Below, piece after piece: positions 52,983 through 62,239 of a DNA stretch of 64,000 bases; positions within the stretch are counted from its first letter, which is position 1, and the number at the start of each line of letters is the position of its first letter. The notes under the pieces are model-generated. The model did no database searches and had not been told where the DNA came from. It worked only from the letters and a program-made list of their open reading frames with translations. Source of the DNA: Sepiola atlantica (taxonomy: Eukaryota; Mollusca; Cephalopoda; Sepiida; Sepiolidae); contig OY744551.1 in assembly GCA_963556195.1 (NCBI GenBank), forward strand, positions 13,445,096 to 13,509,095, given 5' to 3'. A program made the translations under genes and the position numbers.

Positions 52983-53542
52983 GAATGAACATGTAAGATC
53001 GATGGATCCAAACATGCTACAAAATATACATATTTAGATAGAAACACACAAGGATATATCGAATTAATAACGATCTTTACAATTCTTTACTAGTCCCGCA
53101 ATGTCGAAAAAATCTTGTCCATATTATGAAAAAATATTTTGGGGGTGATTGTGACTTAACGGGTCACATGAGGTTTGGTGTATAACTATACGAAATATAC
53201 ATTGTTACGAACACTAGTCTTAGCAACATACCCATCTTTATCTTATACAGACAGAAGTTAGTATAGCCACATATTCACTCATCTAATTAGTGACCAATCT
53301 AAACAATGTTTAACTTCGGTAAACCAGGAAAACCTGTTTAAACGTGATATTTTTTCAATAATTAATTCCAAAAAAATTTGCAAGAATAAACTTAGTAACG
53401 ATTCCTTACCATTCCTGCAACGATCCCAGTCGGAGAATTCGTATCTCTTGTCCATGTATTTGACGCCGGCCATATGGAACATCATACGCATGCACTCGGC
53501 ACGGCCGCGGCCATTGAAGTAATGGAGAGTGTAGTTAGGCAT
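40699..53542 (-). CDS. S-crystallin gene 2 (complete, six exons)
   Basis: Coding join, complement of 40699-40863, 42035-42142, 45327-45587, 48309-48424, 50805-50900, 53410-53542: 879 nt, 292 residues. Same architecture and intron phases as gene 1 (1, 1, 0, 0, 0). The only differences outside the loop are Phe to Tyr in exon 3 and Asn to Ser in exon 5; the DNA carries many synonymous changes, which points to strong purifying selection or gene conversion. The loop (residues 116-202) has four NMGSSGMM and four GSGGMM units, against three and seven in gene 1. Expected product: soluble lens-fibre refractive protein. The promoter TATA is at 53609-53615, with the leader 25 bp shorter than in genes 1 and 3. 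Introns are 2.5, 2.4, 2.7, 3.2 and 1.2 kb and hold different repeats from gene 1. Confidence 0.95.
40990..42034. other. Intron 5 of gene 2
   Basis: No gene. It holds a GCCGAGCAACGTCGG / TTGCTCGGCGTTGTCC pair at 41458 and 41582 around a TGTGTCTG run, which looks like a dispersed repeat, and a GAGA-rich stretch at 41795-41885. Confidence 0.5.
42035..42142 (-). CDS. S-crystallin gene 2, exon 5
   Basis: 108 nt, phase 0 at both ends, donor GTACGT. Residues 203-238. Ser replaces Asn of gene 1 in SFSRIM. Confidence 0.95.
42143..43236. other. Intron 4 of gene 2, distal part
   Basis: The block at about 42480-43035 has a more balanced composition and long open frames on both strands (42628-43032 plus, 134 codons; 42576-42992 minus). 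Neither resembles a known protein, so it is left unassigned. It may be the body of a repeat. Confidence 0.4.
43237..43470. repeat. 28-bp minisatellite, about 8 copies
   Basis: The unit AAAAAACTATAATCATGATG followed by ATAATTAT recurs every 28 bp with one 29-bp unit. The core ATAATCATGATGATAATTAT is nearly self-complementary around TCATGA. Confidence 0.95.
43471..44370. other. Intron 4 of gene 2, middle part
   Basis: AT-rich; nothing recognised. Confidence 0.5.
44375..45165. repeat. Degenerate ATAAGTAT/(TA)n array, about 790 bp
   Basis: Overlapping ATAAGTAT, AATAAGTAT and TA units with purer (TA)n at 44440-44489 and 44628-44655. Located in intron 4 of gene 2, ending about 160 bp from exon 4. 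Tyr-rich open frames on the minus strand are artefacts. Confidence 0.9.
45327..45587 (-). CDS. S-crystallin gene 2, exon 4 (variable repeat loop)
   Basis: 261 nt, 87 codons, phase 0 at both ends; acceptor CAG, donor GTAAGT. Residues 116-202, with the same edges as gene 1 ([14 protein letters not shown]) but a different number and order of NMGSSGMM and GSGGMM units. The shorter form arises from repeat-number change rather than loss of an end. Confidence 0.93.
45840..46100 (-). pseudogene. LINE fragment C, copy 2
   Basis: Minus-strand frame 46094-45882 ends [16 protein letters not shown], the Y..SFFPRT..LWNSLP tail typical of LINE ORF2. It lies antisense-neutral (same strand as gene 2) in intron 3. 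Confidence 0.65.
46696..46972. repeat. 53-bp minisatellite, about 5 copies
   Basis: Unit AATAAAGCGGATTCCAGAAT, then ATTGGATTAATAGTAAATAA, then TAAATTCTAAACA, repeated at exactly 53 bp with almost no variation. It lies in intron 3 of gene 2, between two diverged segments (46490-46600 and 47055-47160) that share TAGAGCTTAAAACATTAC. Confidence 0.95.
47736..48303. repeat. 33-bp minisatellite, about 17 copies, abutting exon 3 donor
   Basis: Unit GAAACATTTATACGTATAAT followed by GTTATTCTGATTT, with a second variant (AAATGTGTAATGTTCTTCTG). It ends 5 bp from exon 3 of gene 2, so the 5' splice site is at the edge of the array. Confidence 0.95.
48309..48424 (-). CDS. S-crystallin gene 2, exon 3
   Basis: 116 nt, phase 1 in and 0 out, donor GTGAGT. 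Residues 77-115. Tyr replaces Phe of gene 1 in GFYPKSS. Confidence 0.95.
48784..49156 (+). repeat. Interstitial telomere-type array, (TTAGGG)n with variants
   Basis: About 62 hexamers, mostly TTAGGG and TAAGGG, with TTAGTG at both ends and one TACGGG. TTAGGG is the usual molluscan telomere repeat. It lies in intron 2 of gene 2, G-strand on the plus strand, so the pre-mRNA carries CCCTAA. Confidence 0.95.
49340..49980. repeat. Duplicated ~340-bp segment built from ~90-bp modules
   Basis: 49440-49640 recurs at 49750-49960 (ACATATACTATACTACCC, GTAATACCTGGGA, CTCTCACAGTGGTTTACTGT). Related modules are at 51310-51570 and 59745-59835. All share a GATGGTATCATGA...CAGATACTACACTAC theme. A dispersed, partly tandem non-coding repeat of unknown class. 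Confidence 0.6.
50340..50770 (+). repeat. ~450-bp dispersed repeat, copy 1
   Basis: This aligns with 57420-57895 over its length: AAACTCTTTATTTATACTCT, TTTTACACGTTCACGCTGCT, CCATTCTTCTCTATC, AAGCCATG.GATG. LTR-like in size and in its polyadenylation-like motif, but no coding interior is attached, so it is a possible solo LTR. Confidence 0.6.
50805..50900 (-). CDS. S-crystallin gene 2, exon 2
   Basis: 96 nt, phase 1 at both ends, donor GTAAGT. Protein identical to gene 1 exon 2; third-position changes only. Confidence 0.95.
51081..51239. repeat. (TA)n with TACATG/TATACA interruptions
   Basis: About 160 bp in intron 1 of gene 2. Tyr/Ile open frames across it are artefacts. Confidence 0.93.
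51690..52312 (+). pseudogene. Penelope-like element C-terminus with GIY-YIG endonuclease
   Basis: The frame encodes [11 protein letters not shown], then a linker, then [20 protein letters not shown] (GIY...YIG), [14 protein letters not shown] (the family Arg), and [13 protein letters not shown] (the Glu position). It ends at a stop at about 52310. This is the C-terminal endonuclease of a Penelope-like retroelement, with the reverse transcriptase truncated away at the 5' side. The endonuclease frame itself is open. It lies antisense in intron 1 of gene 2. A different lineage from 25770-27824 by sequence. Confidence 0.85.
52313..52690 (+). mobile_element. 3' region of the Penelope-like element
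   Basis: The non-coding tail contains a T27 tract (52480-52507) and then CTTGACAAAGCTCACGTGAA...GGGCGAAACGTTGAGC (52606-52645) directly before TA-rich DNA. The same CTGANGA...GAAAC type of hairpin occurs at other foldbacks here, which ties that motif to element ends. Confidence 0.6.
52690..52981. repeat. (TA)n / TATAACTA array
   Basis: About 290 bp of TA with ACTA interruptions, in intron 1 of gene 2. Confidence 0.93.
53410..53542 (-). CDS. S-crystallin gene 2, exon 1
   Basis: 133 nt from ATG to the GTAAGG donor, leaving phase 1. Residues 1-44, protein identical to genes 1 and 3. Confidence 0.96.
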
Positions 53543-53608
53543 GGTGGAATGGTTTTCGACTTCTAAGCTTCACCAAAAGCGAATGCAAACACAGTAAAAG
53601 ACAGCTGA

Positions 53609-53615
53609 ATTTATA
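53609..53615 (-). promoter_or_regulatory. TATA box of gene 2
   Basis: CGGGTATAAATTCAG on the minus strand, 73 bp before the ATG, with TTTTAATTGGGTGAAA upstream. The leader lacks about 25 bp present in genes 1 and 3. Confidence 0.85.
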
Positions 53616-54002
53616 CCCGGATTTCACCCAATTAAAATATCGTATTAAATTTTCCGTTCCTGACCACATCTTGGAAGCCGATCATAAATTGCATTTCTTC
53701 ATAGTAACAAACAATGTGTTGTTCGTAGTATATACTCAAAAACACAATTGACAATGACTAGTTTGTAATCATCTGTTCCAATACAGCGATTATAAAAAAG
53801 GAATCTTTGTATTTAAATTCAACCTAATTCTAAGACTCTGCTGCTCTGTTCCGTTCTTTTACTCGAACCATTCCTATTTTTAATTGAGATCCAAAACAAT
53901 GTAGCGGTTGATTAGAGAATCCAACTGAAGGTCATGATTTCTTGATTAGTTGGACATTATCTCTTCCATTGTTTAAATCGTGTCATGAATTTTAGCTAAT
54001 TT

Positions 54003-54060
54003 GTTCGTGTACTTTTCGACTGAAAACACCAGCAATATAATATGTAGAGGTAATATTGCT
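54003..54060. repeat. Single-copy relative of the 183-bp satellite start
   Basis: TTGTTCGTGTACTTTTCGAC and the following GAAAACACCAGCAATATA align with the first ~50 nt of the satellite monomer upstream of gene 1, about 461 bp upstream of the gene 2 ATG, against about 480 bp for gene 1. No tandem copies are present here. Confidence 0.55.
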
Positions 54061-54573
54061 GACTGCTTATCACAGTTAGAAGGCTTCTGACGATCGGGTT
54101 TCAAATGTCAGTATGAAAAAAAATTGCTACCTCTAGTCACAATGAAATACCGTGATACGACGAAACAGCTTTCTTTGAATTACTATATATATATGTAAAA
54201 GAAACGAAAAGTCGATTATGTAAAACACATGTAAAGCTTTGATCGATTGTTAAAATACAATGATGGATTCACAATTTTTAAATGGCGTTTATCGCGTTTT
54301 GCATTCGAATTTTTTATACAAATTTGATTGATAAAATAACGGTTTTCACTTACACTAAAAGTATATTATTTTATATGAAATAGAGTTGTCGAGGTAACCG
54401 GTAGCGTGAACTAAACCAAATACAAACGCGCTATGATTTAGCTTGCTGTCTGTAGCGAACGTCTTAGTGCACTAGTAAGAATTCGGCTTTGAATTTCGGC
54501 GTGTATATTATATATTTAACACGCGTAGTTATACTTAAGACCAGTGATACCCCGGAGCAATCGTCTGTGGATC

Positions 54574-54576
<3 letters not shown>

Positions 54577-54648
<72 letters not shown>

Positions 54649-54707
54649 AAATATATATATATATACATATATATACACACATACATTCATATATATATAC
54701 ATACATA

Positions 54708-54738
<31 letters not shown>

Positions 54739-54902
54739 GCACATATATATACATACATATACACATACATATACATACATATATATATATATATACATAC
54801 ATATATATATATATACATACATGTATTTATACATATATATAAATTTATATACATACATATATATACATACATACATATTTATATACGTACATGTATACAT
54901 AC

Positions 54903-54967
<65 letters not shown>
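54577..54967. repeat. (TA)n / TACATA composite array, about 390 bp
   Basis: Pure TA at both ends with TACATA/CATACA variants between. Many overlapping Tyr/Ile frames are artefacts. Confidence 0.95.
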
Positions 54968-55121
54968 GGGAATGACACCCGTCTGCAAATTAATGTCGAT
55001 TTGTAAAAACCGGGTTCAAGCCCTTCGACTGACGTTAATTAACATCCCTATACTGAACATTGCATAAGGATGAACCATCGATGTCTGTAGATAAAATAAT
55101 TAATTGTTAACTTTAAAAGAT

Positions 55122-55125
<4 letters not shown>

Positions 55126-55176
<51 letters not shown>

Positions 55177-55190
55177 TTATATATGTATAT
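55126..55190. repeat. (TA)n array
   Basis: About 60 bp of TA beside the next foldback. Confidence 0.93.
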
Positions 55191-55561
55191 ATAAAGATAA
55201 ATGAAAGAAGAGGGATAAACAAGTTCGATTGTTCAATGCAAAGTTTATTCGGTAAAAACATTTTCATCATTCTTTCCTTAAGCCAAGGCTTTTCAAAGAT
55301 TAAAATCTTATCATCAGAGAAATTGCATAGATGGATAAGTTTACAGTGGAAAAGTCAAAATTCAAAATTTGAAAAAATATTACGTAATGGAGAGTGAGAA
55401 TGTGCGTGTAAAAACAAAATATGGGGTCTGTCTTGGTAACTGTCTGTTGATAAGGTGTCTAGTAGAAAGGAGATTTAAAGATGAAAAAAAAGTTTTTTTT
55501 CTGTGAAGGCAGCGTTGCAAATGTTGTACATATTTATCCCTCTTCTTTCATTTATCTTTAT
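55190..55561. repeat. Foldback with ~30-bp arms
   Basis: AAAGATAAATGAAAGAAGAG and the following GGATAAA near 55192-55219 are the reverse complement of 55533-55560. The interior (~310 bp) contains AAGCCAAGGCTTTTCAAAGA and has no recognised gene. Confidence 0.8.
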
Positions 55562-55687
55562 AATTGCTCTATCTCGTATATTGAATTTAAACCATTTCAC
55601 TATAGGTTCTATCTACTAAAAGTATAGTTTTAGTTTCATATTTGATATATATATATATAGTCTATTTAGGCAGCATGTTTTCATTCA

Positions 55688-56475
55688 TGAAAACATTGTT
55701 AGAAATAACAGAATTCGTCTGTTTCAGTATACTTTTTTTATTTTTTCAGTCTTTCTGGTGGTCTTTTTTGTATTAAAATCAAAACAATTAATAAATGTTC
55801 CATAGATTTCACAGGTTTCACAAACATTTTCGATTCTTCGTTGTATCATCCTCAAGGGTCAAAAACAAATGAACAAAGAAGCCGGAGAAAGAAAAACATT
55901 TAAACACACGGTGGAGTAACGCGCATAGAAGGTTTTCTGTATTGTTCCAGGAAGTCGTTGGCGATCTGAAATTCAGAAACGCTGGATGGGACAAAATCGC
56001 ATCACGTAAAGAATTTTAAAATGTTACCACTTGTTTTATATGTGCTGTTTCTAATTTTATGTAGCTTATAGTTACATTGCTTTTACAAGAACTACCCTAT
56101 TTCGCCGCATCACCATGCATCTTGTGAATTGTAGGTAAATTTACCAACATCTACAAAAACATCACTTCCCCACCTCTGATTTAAGCTAAATTCTAGTTAA
56201 TAACAATAAAATTATACATTCTGAAACGAATTTTAAAAAATTAAAAATACTCGAAGCTATCTACATAAAAACACAATAACTTAAAATTTACAACGTCACA
56301 CCTGAGGGTGATTCGACGAATAATCAAAAACGTTCGTAAAACCTGGCAAACCTATGGAACTTTTATTAATTGTTTTGATTTTAATACAAAAAACGCCATC
56401 AGAAAATTTTTAAAAATAAAAAGGTATATTTTAACAGACGAATTCTGTTATTTTTAACAATGTTTTCATAAATAT
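55688..56475. repeat. Large foldback, ~185-bp arms, ~420-bp loop
   Basis: The left arm (55688-55870) and right arm (56290-56475) are reverse complements at roughly 80% identity, with matched blocks AACAGAATTCGTCTGTT, TTTTGTATTAAAATCAAAAC, AATTAATAAA and GTTCCATAG. The inner part of each arm carries a CCTCAAGG / CCTGAGGGTGATTCG hairpin segment next to a CGAAAA-like motif. Confidence 0.82.
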
Positions 56476-56494
56476 ATATATATATATCTGTATA

Positions 56495-56531
<37 letters not shown>
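56465..56531. repeat. Short (TA)n then (TG)n array
   Basis: Joins the foldback to the palindrome that follows. Confidence 0.85.
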
Positions 56532-56535
<4 letters not shown>

Positions 56536-56914
56536 AGATGACAGACGAAAAACAAGTCAAAGTGCAGGAGTAAAACAAAAACAAGAGATTTTTTGACCGG
56601 TTTCGTTCGTAGGGAACGTCTTCAGAAAATGAAGAATTCAGAAATAATTTTATTTTATATTAAGGCACACACATGGGATGAGGGGAAAAATGATCTTATG
56701 TGATCATATGAGAAACACTTAATGTTTTCTCATATGATCACATAAGATCATTTTTTTCTTCATCCCATTTGTGTGCCTTCAATATAAAATAAAATTATTT
56801 CTGCATTCTTCATTTTCTGAAGACGTTCCCCACGAACGAAACCGGTCAAAAAATCTCTTGTTTATGTTTTACTCCTGCACTTTGACTTGTTTTTCGTCTG
56901 TCATCTTTTCACAC
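56528..56914. repeat. 387-bp near-perfect palindrome, 5-nt loop
   Basis: The left arm 56528-56717 and right arm 56723-56914 are reverse complements with only scattered mismatches; the loop is CTTAA (56718-56722). Each arm holds TTCTGAAGACGTTCC and ACGAACGAAACCGGTC. TA/TG arrays lie on both sides. No ORF. Confidence 0.93.
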
Positions 56915-56964
56915 AGTTTGTCCATCACGACACTTCATTTTCATGAATTATCGTGTACCTTACC

Positions 56965-57090
<126 letters not shown>

Positions 57091-57419
57091 CTCTGTACTT
57101 AGAAAATTGCTGTTTAAATTTTGCATAAAGCAATACTTTTCTATATGAAATAAGGTACTCGCGGTAAAAACCCATATACGCGTTATAGTCTTATGAATGA
57201 TCAAACGTTTTTATTCTATTCATTATATTCAATCCTCTTATAGTATTCGTCATCATTCAACCGACAATCTATCCATCTCATTAACCGTTATCTACGATAA
57301 GCTTTTCGCTTAGATGAACGGTGACTTATTAGTAAAACAGTGTCATGATTTGTTTTTCTGTGTGCGTTGCGTAACAAAATTGTGTCATACATGCAGTTGC
57401 ATAAACACACATGTTTACA

Positions 57420-57895
57420 AATATATTCATAGTTTAGTAAGTGCATATTATTCTTGTGCGGCCTTTAGTAACCTTTCTATACTGAGAATTTTCTGTCTAA
57501 AAATCAAAACTCTTAATTTATACTTTTAGAAAGACTATGTCGAGACGAAACTGATGGAAGACAGAGGAGTTTATTCGACTTGATCTACGTATGAAATTAC
57601 TGACCACTGAGAGAGATCAATAATCACTTGTCAGCCAATAAAATTTTACACGTTCATGCTGCTCCGTGCTCCCAAACTAACCATTCTTCTCTATCTCACT
57701 CTCTGTTTAAGCCATGCGATGCCATATCCGTTTATAATTATTCCGAGAGCTATCCTCCCATCGACTTCCGCAAGTTAACCTCGACTGATCTGTTATTCTC
57801 AACTAACCATCATATAAAAAAAAACATAATAGGTTTCCGTTCTCATCGGTGAAGTCAAGCAAATTCAACCTCTCTCAGCCCTAAGAAACAAATAG
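57420..57895 (+). repeat. ~450-bp dispersed repeat, copy 2
   Basis: Aligns with 50340-50770 in the same orientation. Copies share about three quarters of positions by eye. A possible solo LTR. Confidence 0.6.
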
Positions 57896-58437
57896 AGCTA
57901 GCATTTGTTGTTATTGTTTCTTTTTTATCGTAGCCACATTGATCGGAATTCGCCGTCGGCCACACATAACTTTCTTTGGAGGTGTAAGGTAATAATATTT
58001 TACGATTAACGTCAGCATTCATTGCCACCTCTAACCTCATCTACAACTGCGTGTCTTAATCGTCCGGTTCAACAATCGAAATTGTCCAACATGACTCTTA
58101 AGATGTGTATTTGTGTGTATATATATATACATTTCTAAAATACTAAGTGAATATTCTTTTATGAAATATTGCCTGACTTTTTTTAGTAAATCCTCAAAAG
58201 AAGCAAAATTGTTATTCCGAAATTTCCGGAAATACGAAGAGTAAACTTTTCCATTTTTAATTTAAATTGAACCAATTTCTGTTCAAACTCGGATATTTTT
58301 GTTTATTTTATGGCTTTTAAATAGTATCTCTATTTGTAATATCGAGCATACCCCTGTCGTATTCGGATTGTCTTCGTTATATGAGAATCTACCTTTTACT
58401 TATACCTTTGGTATAATAATCAGAACTACAATTTTAC
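57896..58437. other. No gene recognised
   Basis: Unassigned intergenic DNA between genes 2 and 3. Confidence 0.5.
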
Positions 58438-58439
<2 letters not shown>

Positions 58440-58509
<70 letters not shown>

Positions 58510-58659
58510 TTATAGGAACAGTTTCAGTTACAAAACTAAAAAAAATTAAGTTAAAACTAATGCCTAAATGATATTTTTGATCAAAACAACACATATTATA
58601 AAGTCTTTCTCACTCTCACTTTTTCTTTCTATCTCATATTTTATCTCTCTCTCTCTCTT

Positions 58660-58710
<51 letters not shown>
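58440..58710. repeat. Two (TA)n arrays with CT run
   Basis: TA at about 58440-58502 and 58663-58708, the second preceded by (TC)n. Confidence 0.94.
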
Positions 58711-59910
58711 GAACGACATATAAATATAAATTATAATTTATTTCATTTTGACTACAAAATTGATGTGTGTGGCGGTTTGTGTGGCTAACGTACTTCAGGT
58801 CTTAAAATAAAATTATTTACCCACGTCATTATAACAATTTACTGCAGTTACATACTCATCCAATCATTCAATATGCTTAAAAAAACGTAAACATTTTTAT
58901 ACATGTTAATACGAATTCAAAGAGATGAGGAACACTAAATAATTTGTATTCTTATTCACGTCATTTTATTTAAATACTGGCAGACCTCTTCAGAGGAGTA
59001 ACCCGGTAAAATGGAAAAATCAAAGAAACTTATGCTCCCACATCTGAATCCCATCTAAGTATTTAAACATGATTTTGCAATTATGTATACACCTTAATTT
59101 TAATGTGTGTAAGTATTACATTTATAAATAACTCACAAATATATACCTTCTTTTGGTCGCAATTTTTTTGGCTCGGTTTTCCGTATTTTATAATTGTGAC
59201 AGAACTACATCTAATACGTAGTTGTCGCAAAATACTTTGTTTTGGAATATTAACATAATAAGCATATTATGTTTATAAATAAAATAATAGTAATGTACCT
59301 ATTAATGGGTGTGAAGCACAATATATTTATAAAAACAAAAAAAACTACTTCCTTTTATAGATATGAAAATAAACGCAGACACCACATTTTTTTTATAAGT
59401 AAAATTTAAGTCGAACGTGTTTTCATTTTTATAGATGTCAAGTGCGAAATAAATAATAAACAATTTCAATACGGCCGCTATCGTTTTCATTAAAGTTCGA
59501 TTTTCAAGTCTTTAAAAAATCAATTAGAATTTTATTTCGTGATAAAAAATACAATGTTAATCTAATTAATTTTTTTGCATCCAAAATGTGTGCGAAAATC
59601 AAACGAAATAAGCGAGATATTCAAATAATCCTTATAGTACAATTGAACGCCGAACGAAAATGTATTTTTTCCATTATTTTTTTTATATTAAGTAATTTGA
59701 AAAGTTGTTTTTTTTAGTTTTGAATATAAATGAGGATGTAATACATACGAGGATTATCCCACACACCTTTAAAAACGGAGGAGGTAATTCCTGGGAGCAC
59801 GGTCTTATGACAACAGAATCGAAACTACACTTATGAATTCCGATTAAATCGATCTTGTTTATTCATTTAAAAATGTCTAGCTACAAAAGAATAAAAAACA
59901 ATTTGCTCTT
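58711..59910. other. No gene recognised
   Basis: AT-rich intergenic DNA. One module of the GGTAATTCCTGGGAG...TATGACAACA repeat lies at 59745-59835. Confidence 0.5.
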
Positions 59911-59950
59911 TTGCCTTTTGGCTAAGATCAAAATGCAGTATCGGTTCTCT
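59911..59950 (+). mobile_element. Isolated U2 head fragment, copy C
   Basis: TTGCCTTTTGGCTAAGATCA followed by AAATGCAGTATCGGTTCTCT matches only the U2-like head. The sequence then diverges from the SINE body. Either a truncated copy or an independent U2 retropseudogene. Confidence 0.7.
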
Positions 59951-60458
59951 TAAAATCAGCGCCGGAAGTTTTCATATAATTATCCCTCTTGAAAGTGAAA
60001 TTTAAAAAATGTTTTTAAACATATCGTTTTTTCTAATAAAATCTCTTAAATTAATTGTATTAATAATTACTAGCGAGACCTGTGTAAATTACACGAAATG
60101 ATGTTTTCAATACTAATTATCTTGTGTGTAACCAATACATGTTTGAATAAAATGATAAGATTTGACTTGTATATTTATTAAAAAATAAAAATGAACAGTA
60201 CATGAAACAATTTACAAAACTTCTTTATATACAATATTTCTAGTGAAGGTAATATTTCGACGACTAAACCTTTGTTTGTAAATTCTTTAGATTAAATTAA
60301 ATTTGGCTCCAGTTCATCAGTAGCATACAAATATTCGAAACGCCGTTGCTTTTGATGTAAGCGTGACACACAAAATAACACACACGCTATCGTATTAATA
60401 TGTGTCTTACCGGTCGTCCCCTCCCTACTTCCCTCTCCACCCCTTCGATCTAATAATC
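59951..60458. other. No gene recognised
   Basis: AT-rich intergenic sequence with a short CACACAAAATAACACAC run. Confidence 0.5.
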
Positions 60459-60836
60459 TACTTCGGCTTTTTGGCTAAGATAAAAGTATAGTATCTGTTT
60501 CGATGGATGTTGCACTCTGTAGACCGGCACCGTCTTGGCCTTCGGGTCTTAATTCTGCCGATCTGAGGGATTGTCCTGTGCAGTTCTGGGATCCACCCTA
60601 TTATTCTTTGCCTTCTAACCCATTAAGAAGTGGTTAGTTTATTGCTGATATCATGAAACGCCCCTACAGGAGAATGCCTACGGGGCTGCCCAGACATTTT
60701 TTGACAGTTAGAGCGCCCTTCTTCCTCTAGTGTGCTGACTTATCAAATCCCTTTTTCTCGACCTTGTGTCACACCTTACCGCTATGAGAGGCAGAAAAAT
60801 ACCAAGTGAGCCTTCAAGGTTTAACTCTTAAAATCC
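60459..60836 (+). mobile_element. U2 snRNA-headed SINE-like element, copy D
   Basis: The head CTTCGGCTTTTTGGCTAAGA then GTATAGTATCTGTTTCGATGG is closer to the very start of U2 (CTTCTCGGCC) than copy A. The body corresponds to A and B, with an extra ~40-bp segment near 60705-60750 (GTTAGAGCGCCC...TGCTGACTTATCAAAT) shared with copy E, so D and E form a second subfamily. Confidence 0.78.
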
Positions 60837-60838
60837 TC

Positions 60839-61190
60839 CTTTGCTTTTTGGCATAGATAAGGGTGTAGTATCTGTTCTGATGGATGCTCACTCTGTAGAC
60901 CGGTACCGTATTGGCCTTCCAGCCTTGATTCTGTCGGTTTGAGGGACTGTCTTGTGCAGTTCTAGGTGGTCCTAGCTCCCAGGCTTTGCCTTCTTACCTT
61001 TTAGAACGGGTTAGTTTATTGCTAATCGCCTGAGCGCCGGTACTGGGGAATGCCGACGGGGCTTCCCAGGCATCTTTTACAGCCAGAGCGCTCTTTGTTC
61101 TCTATGGCGCTGGCTTTTCAAATCCCACTTTCCCGATCTTGTGTCACATCCTACCGTTGTGGGAGGCAGATAAATACCAAGTAAGACTGA
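60839..61190 (+). mobile_element. U2 snRNA-headed SINE-like element, copy E
   Basis: Starts within 3 bp of the end of copy D, head to tail. The head is degenerate (TTTGCTTTTTGGCATAGATA, then GTGTAGTATCTGTTCTGATGG). The body matches D, ending GTCACATCCTACCGTTGTGG and AAATACCAAGTAAG. Confidence 0.78.
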
Positions 61191-61214
61191 ACGTTTTTGA
61201 CATTAATAAACTTT

Positions 61215-61830
61215 GGAAAGATTCGCATTTATTGGTCCGCCGATTAATGAAATCGGGGGACTTATGTTTTGAGGCATGTCTCCGTCCATCCGTCCGTCCG
61301 TCCAGATTTTTCTTCCCAACCATCCATTGAATTTCTCTGAAATTTTGCATGAAGTTGTAACTTGTGTCAGGTTAGAATGTGACATTCTCCGATTTAAAAA
61401 AAAATCTGGTTAGCACCCCAGGGGGTCAAAACGCCCCGAAATGACAAAAAATGATATTTTGCCCCATAACTTTTCATCCATCAATTCAATTTCTTTGAAA
61501 TTTGGCCAAAACGTGGAGGCAATTGTTCCTAATAGAAAATAAGTATCGCTGATCTTGGAAAAAATCTGGTTCGCGCCCCCAGAGGGTAAACAGACCCCAA
61601 AATGGAAAAAAAAATGACCCTTTTCTGCCATAACGTTTGATCCATCCATTCAATTTTTCTGAAACTTGGTAGAGGCAGTTGTTCTGGATATAAAATGAGC
61701 ATCCTTGACCTCAGAAAAATTCTGGTTCGCGACCCCAGGGTGTCAAAGGGGGGTAAAAAATGCACCAAATTGCCCAAATTTATTGCATTTTACACTCACC
61801 ACATCGAGTCACGTACAGAGGGGGGCCACG
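61215..61830. repeat. Dispersed element with ~125-bp internal periodicity
   Basis: Begins GGTCCGCCGATTAATGAAAT and a TCCGTCCATCCGTCCGTC run, then three diverged units around CATCCATTCAATTTCTCTGA...TCTGGTT(C/A)GC(G/A)CCCC at about 61315, 61480 and 61630. Mildly open frames on the minus strand look incidental. Class unknown. Confidence 0.5.
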
Positions 61831-62239
61831 CAAGCGCGGCTTGTTCATATTTAAATAATACACATTTAAACTTTTGTAAAACCTCGAAGCAACGTACTTA
61901 CGGTTACTTTGAAAGGAGGTAAAAAATGTCTATACACAAACACGAAATAAGAAATAAAAATCCCATGTCCTTCATAAACCCTTACACTAATGCTAAACCT
62001 TAATAGCAATGTGGAAAAATATAGACGAGAACGATGTGCGCGCAGTAGGCAATAACGGATATGTCGAAAATCAATTGGTAGACAATTTAATCCAAAATAG
62101 CCTAGTCGGTTTATTATTGTTGAAAGTAGATATAAACGATGGTGTAAGGAATAAGTGTTGATCACATAACAAATGAAAAAAACATAGCTGATCATCTAAT
62201 TATTTAAGCCGCCGTAGCCTTATTATTGGTCCCCCATTC

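Noticed and set aside
54535..55006. Tyr/Ile-rich frames across TA arrays here and at 10424, 12893, 19046, 34105, 51012 and 56941
   Set aside because: (TA)n read as Tyr-Ile; no flanking coding signal.
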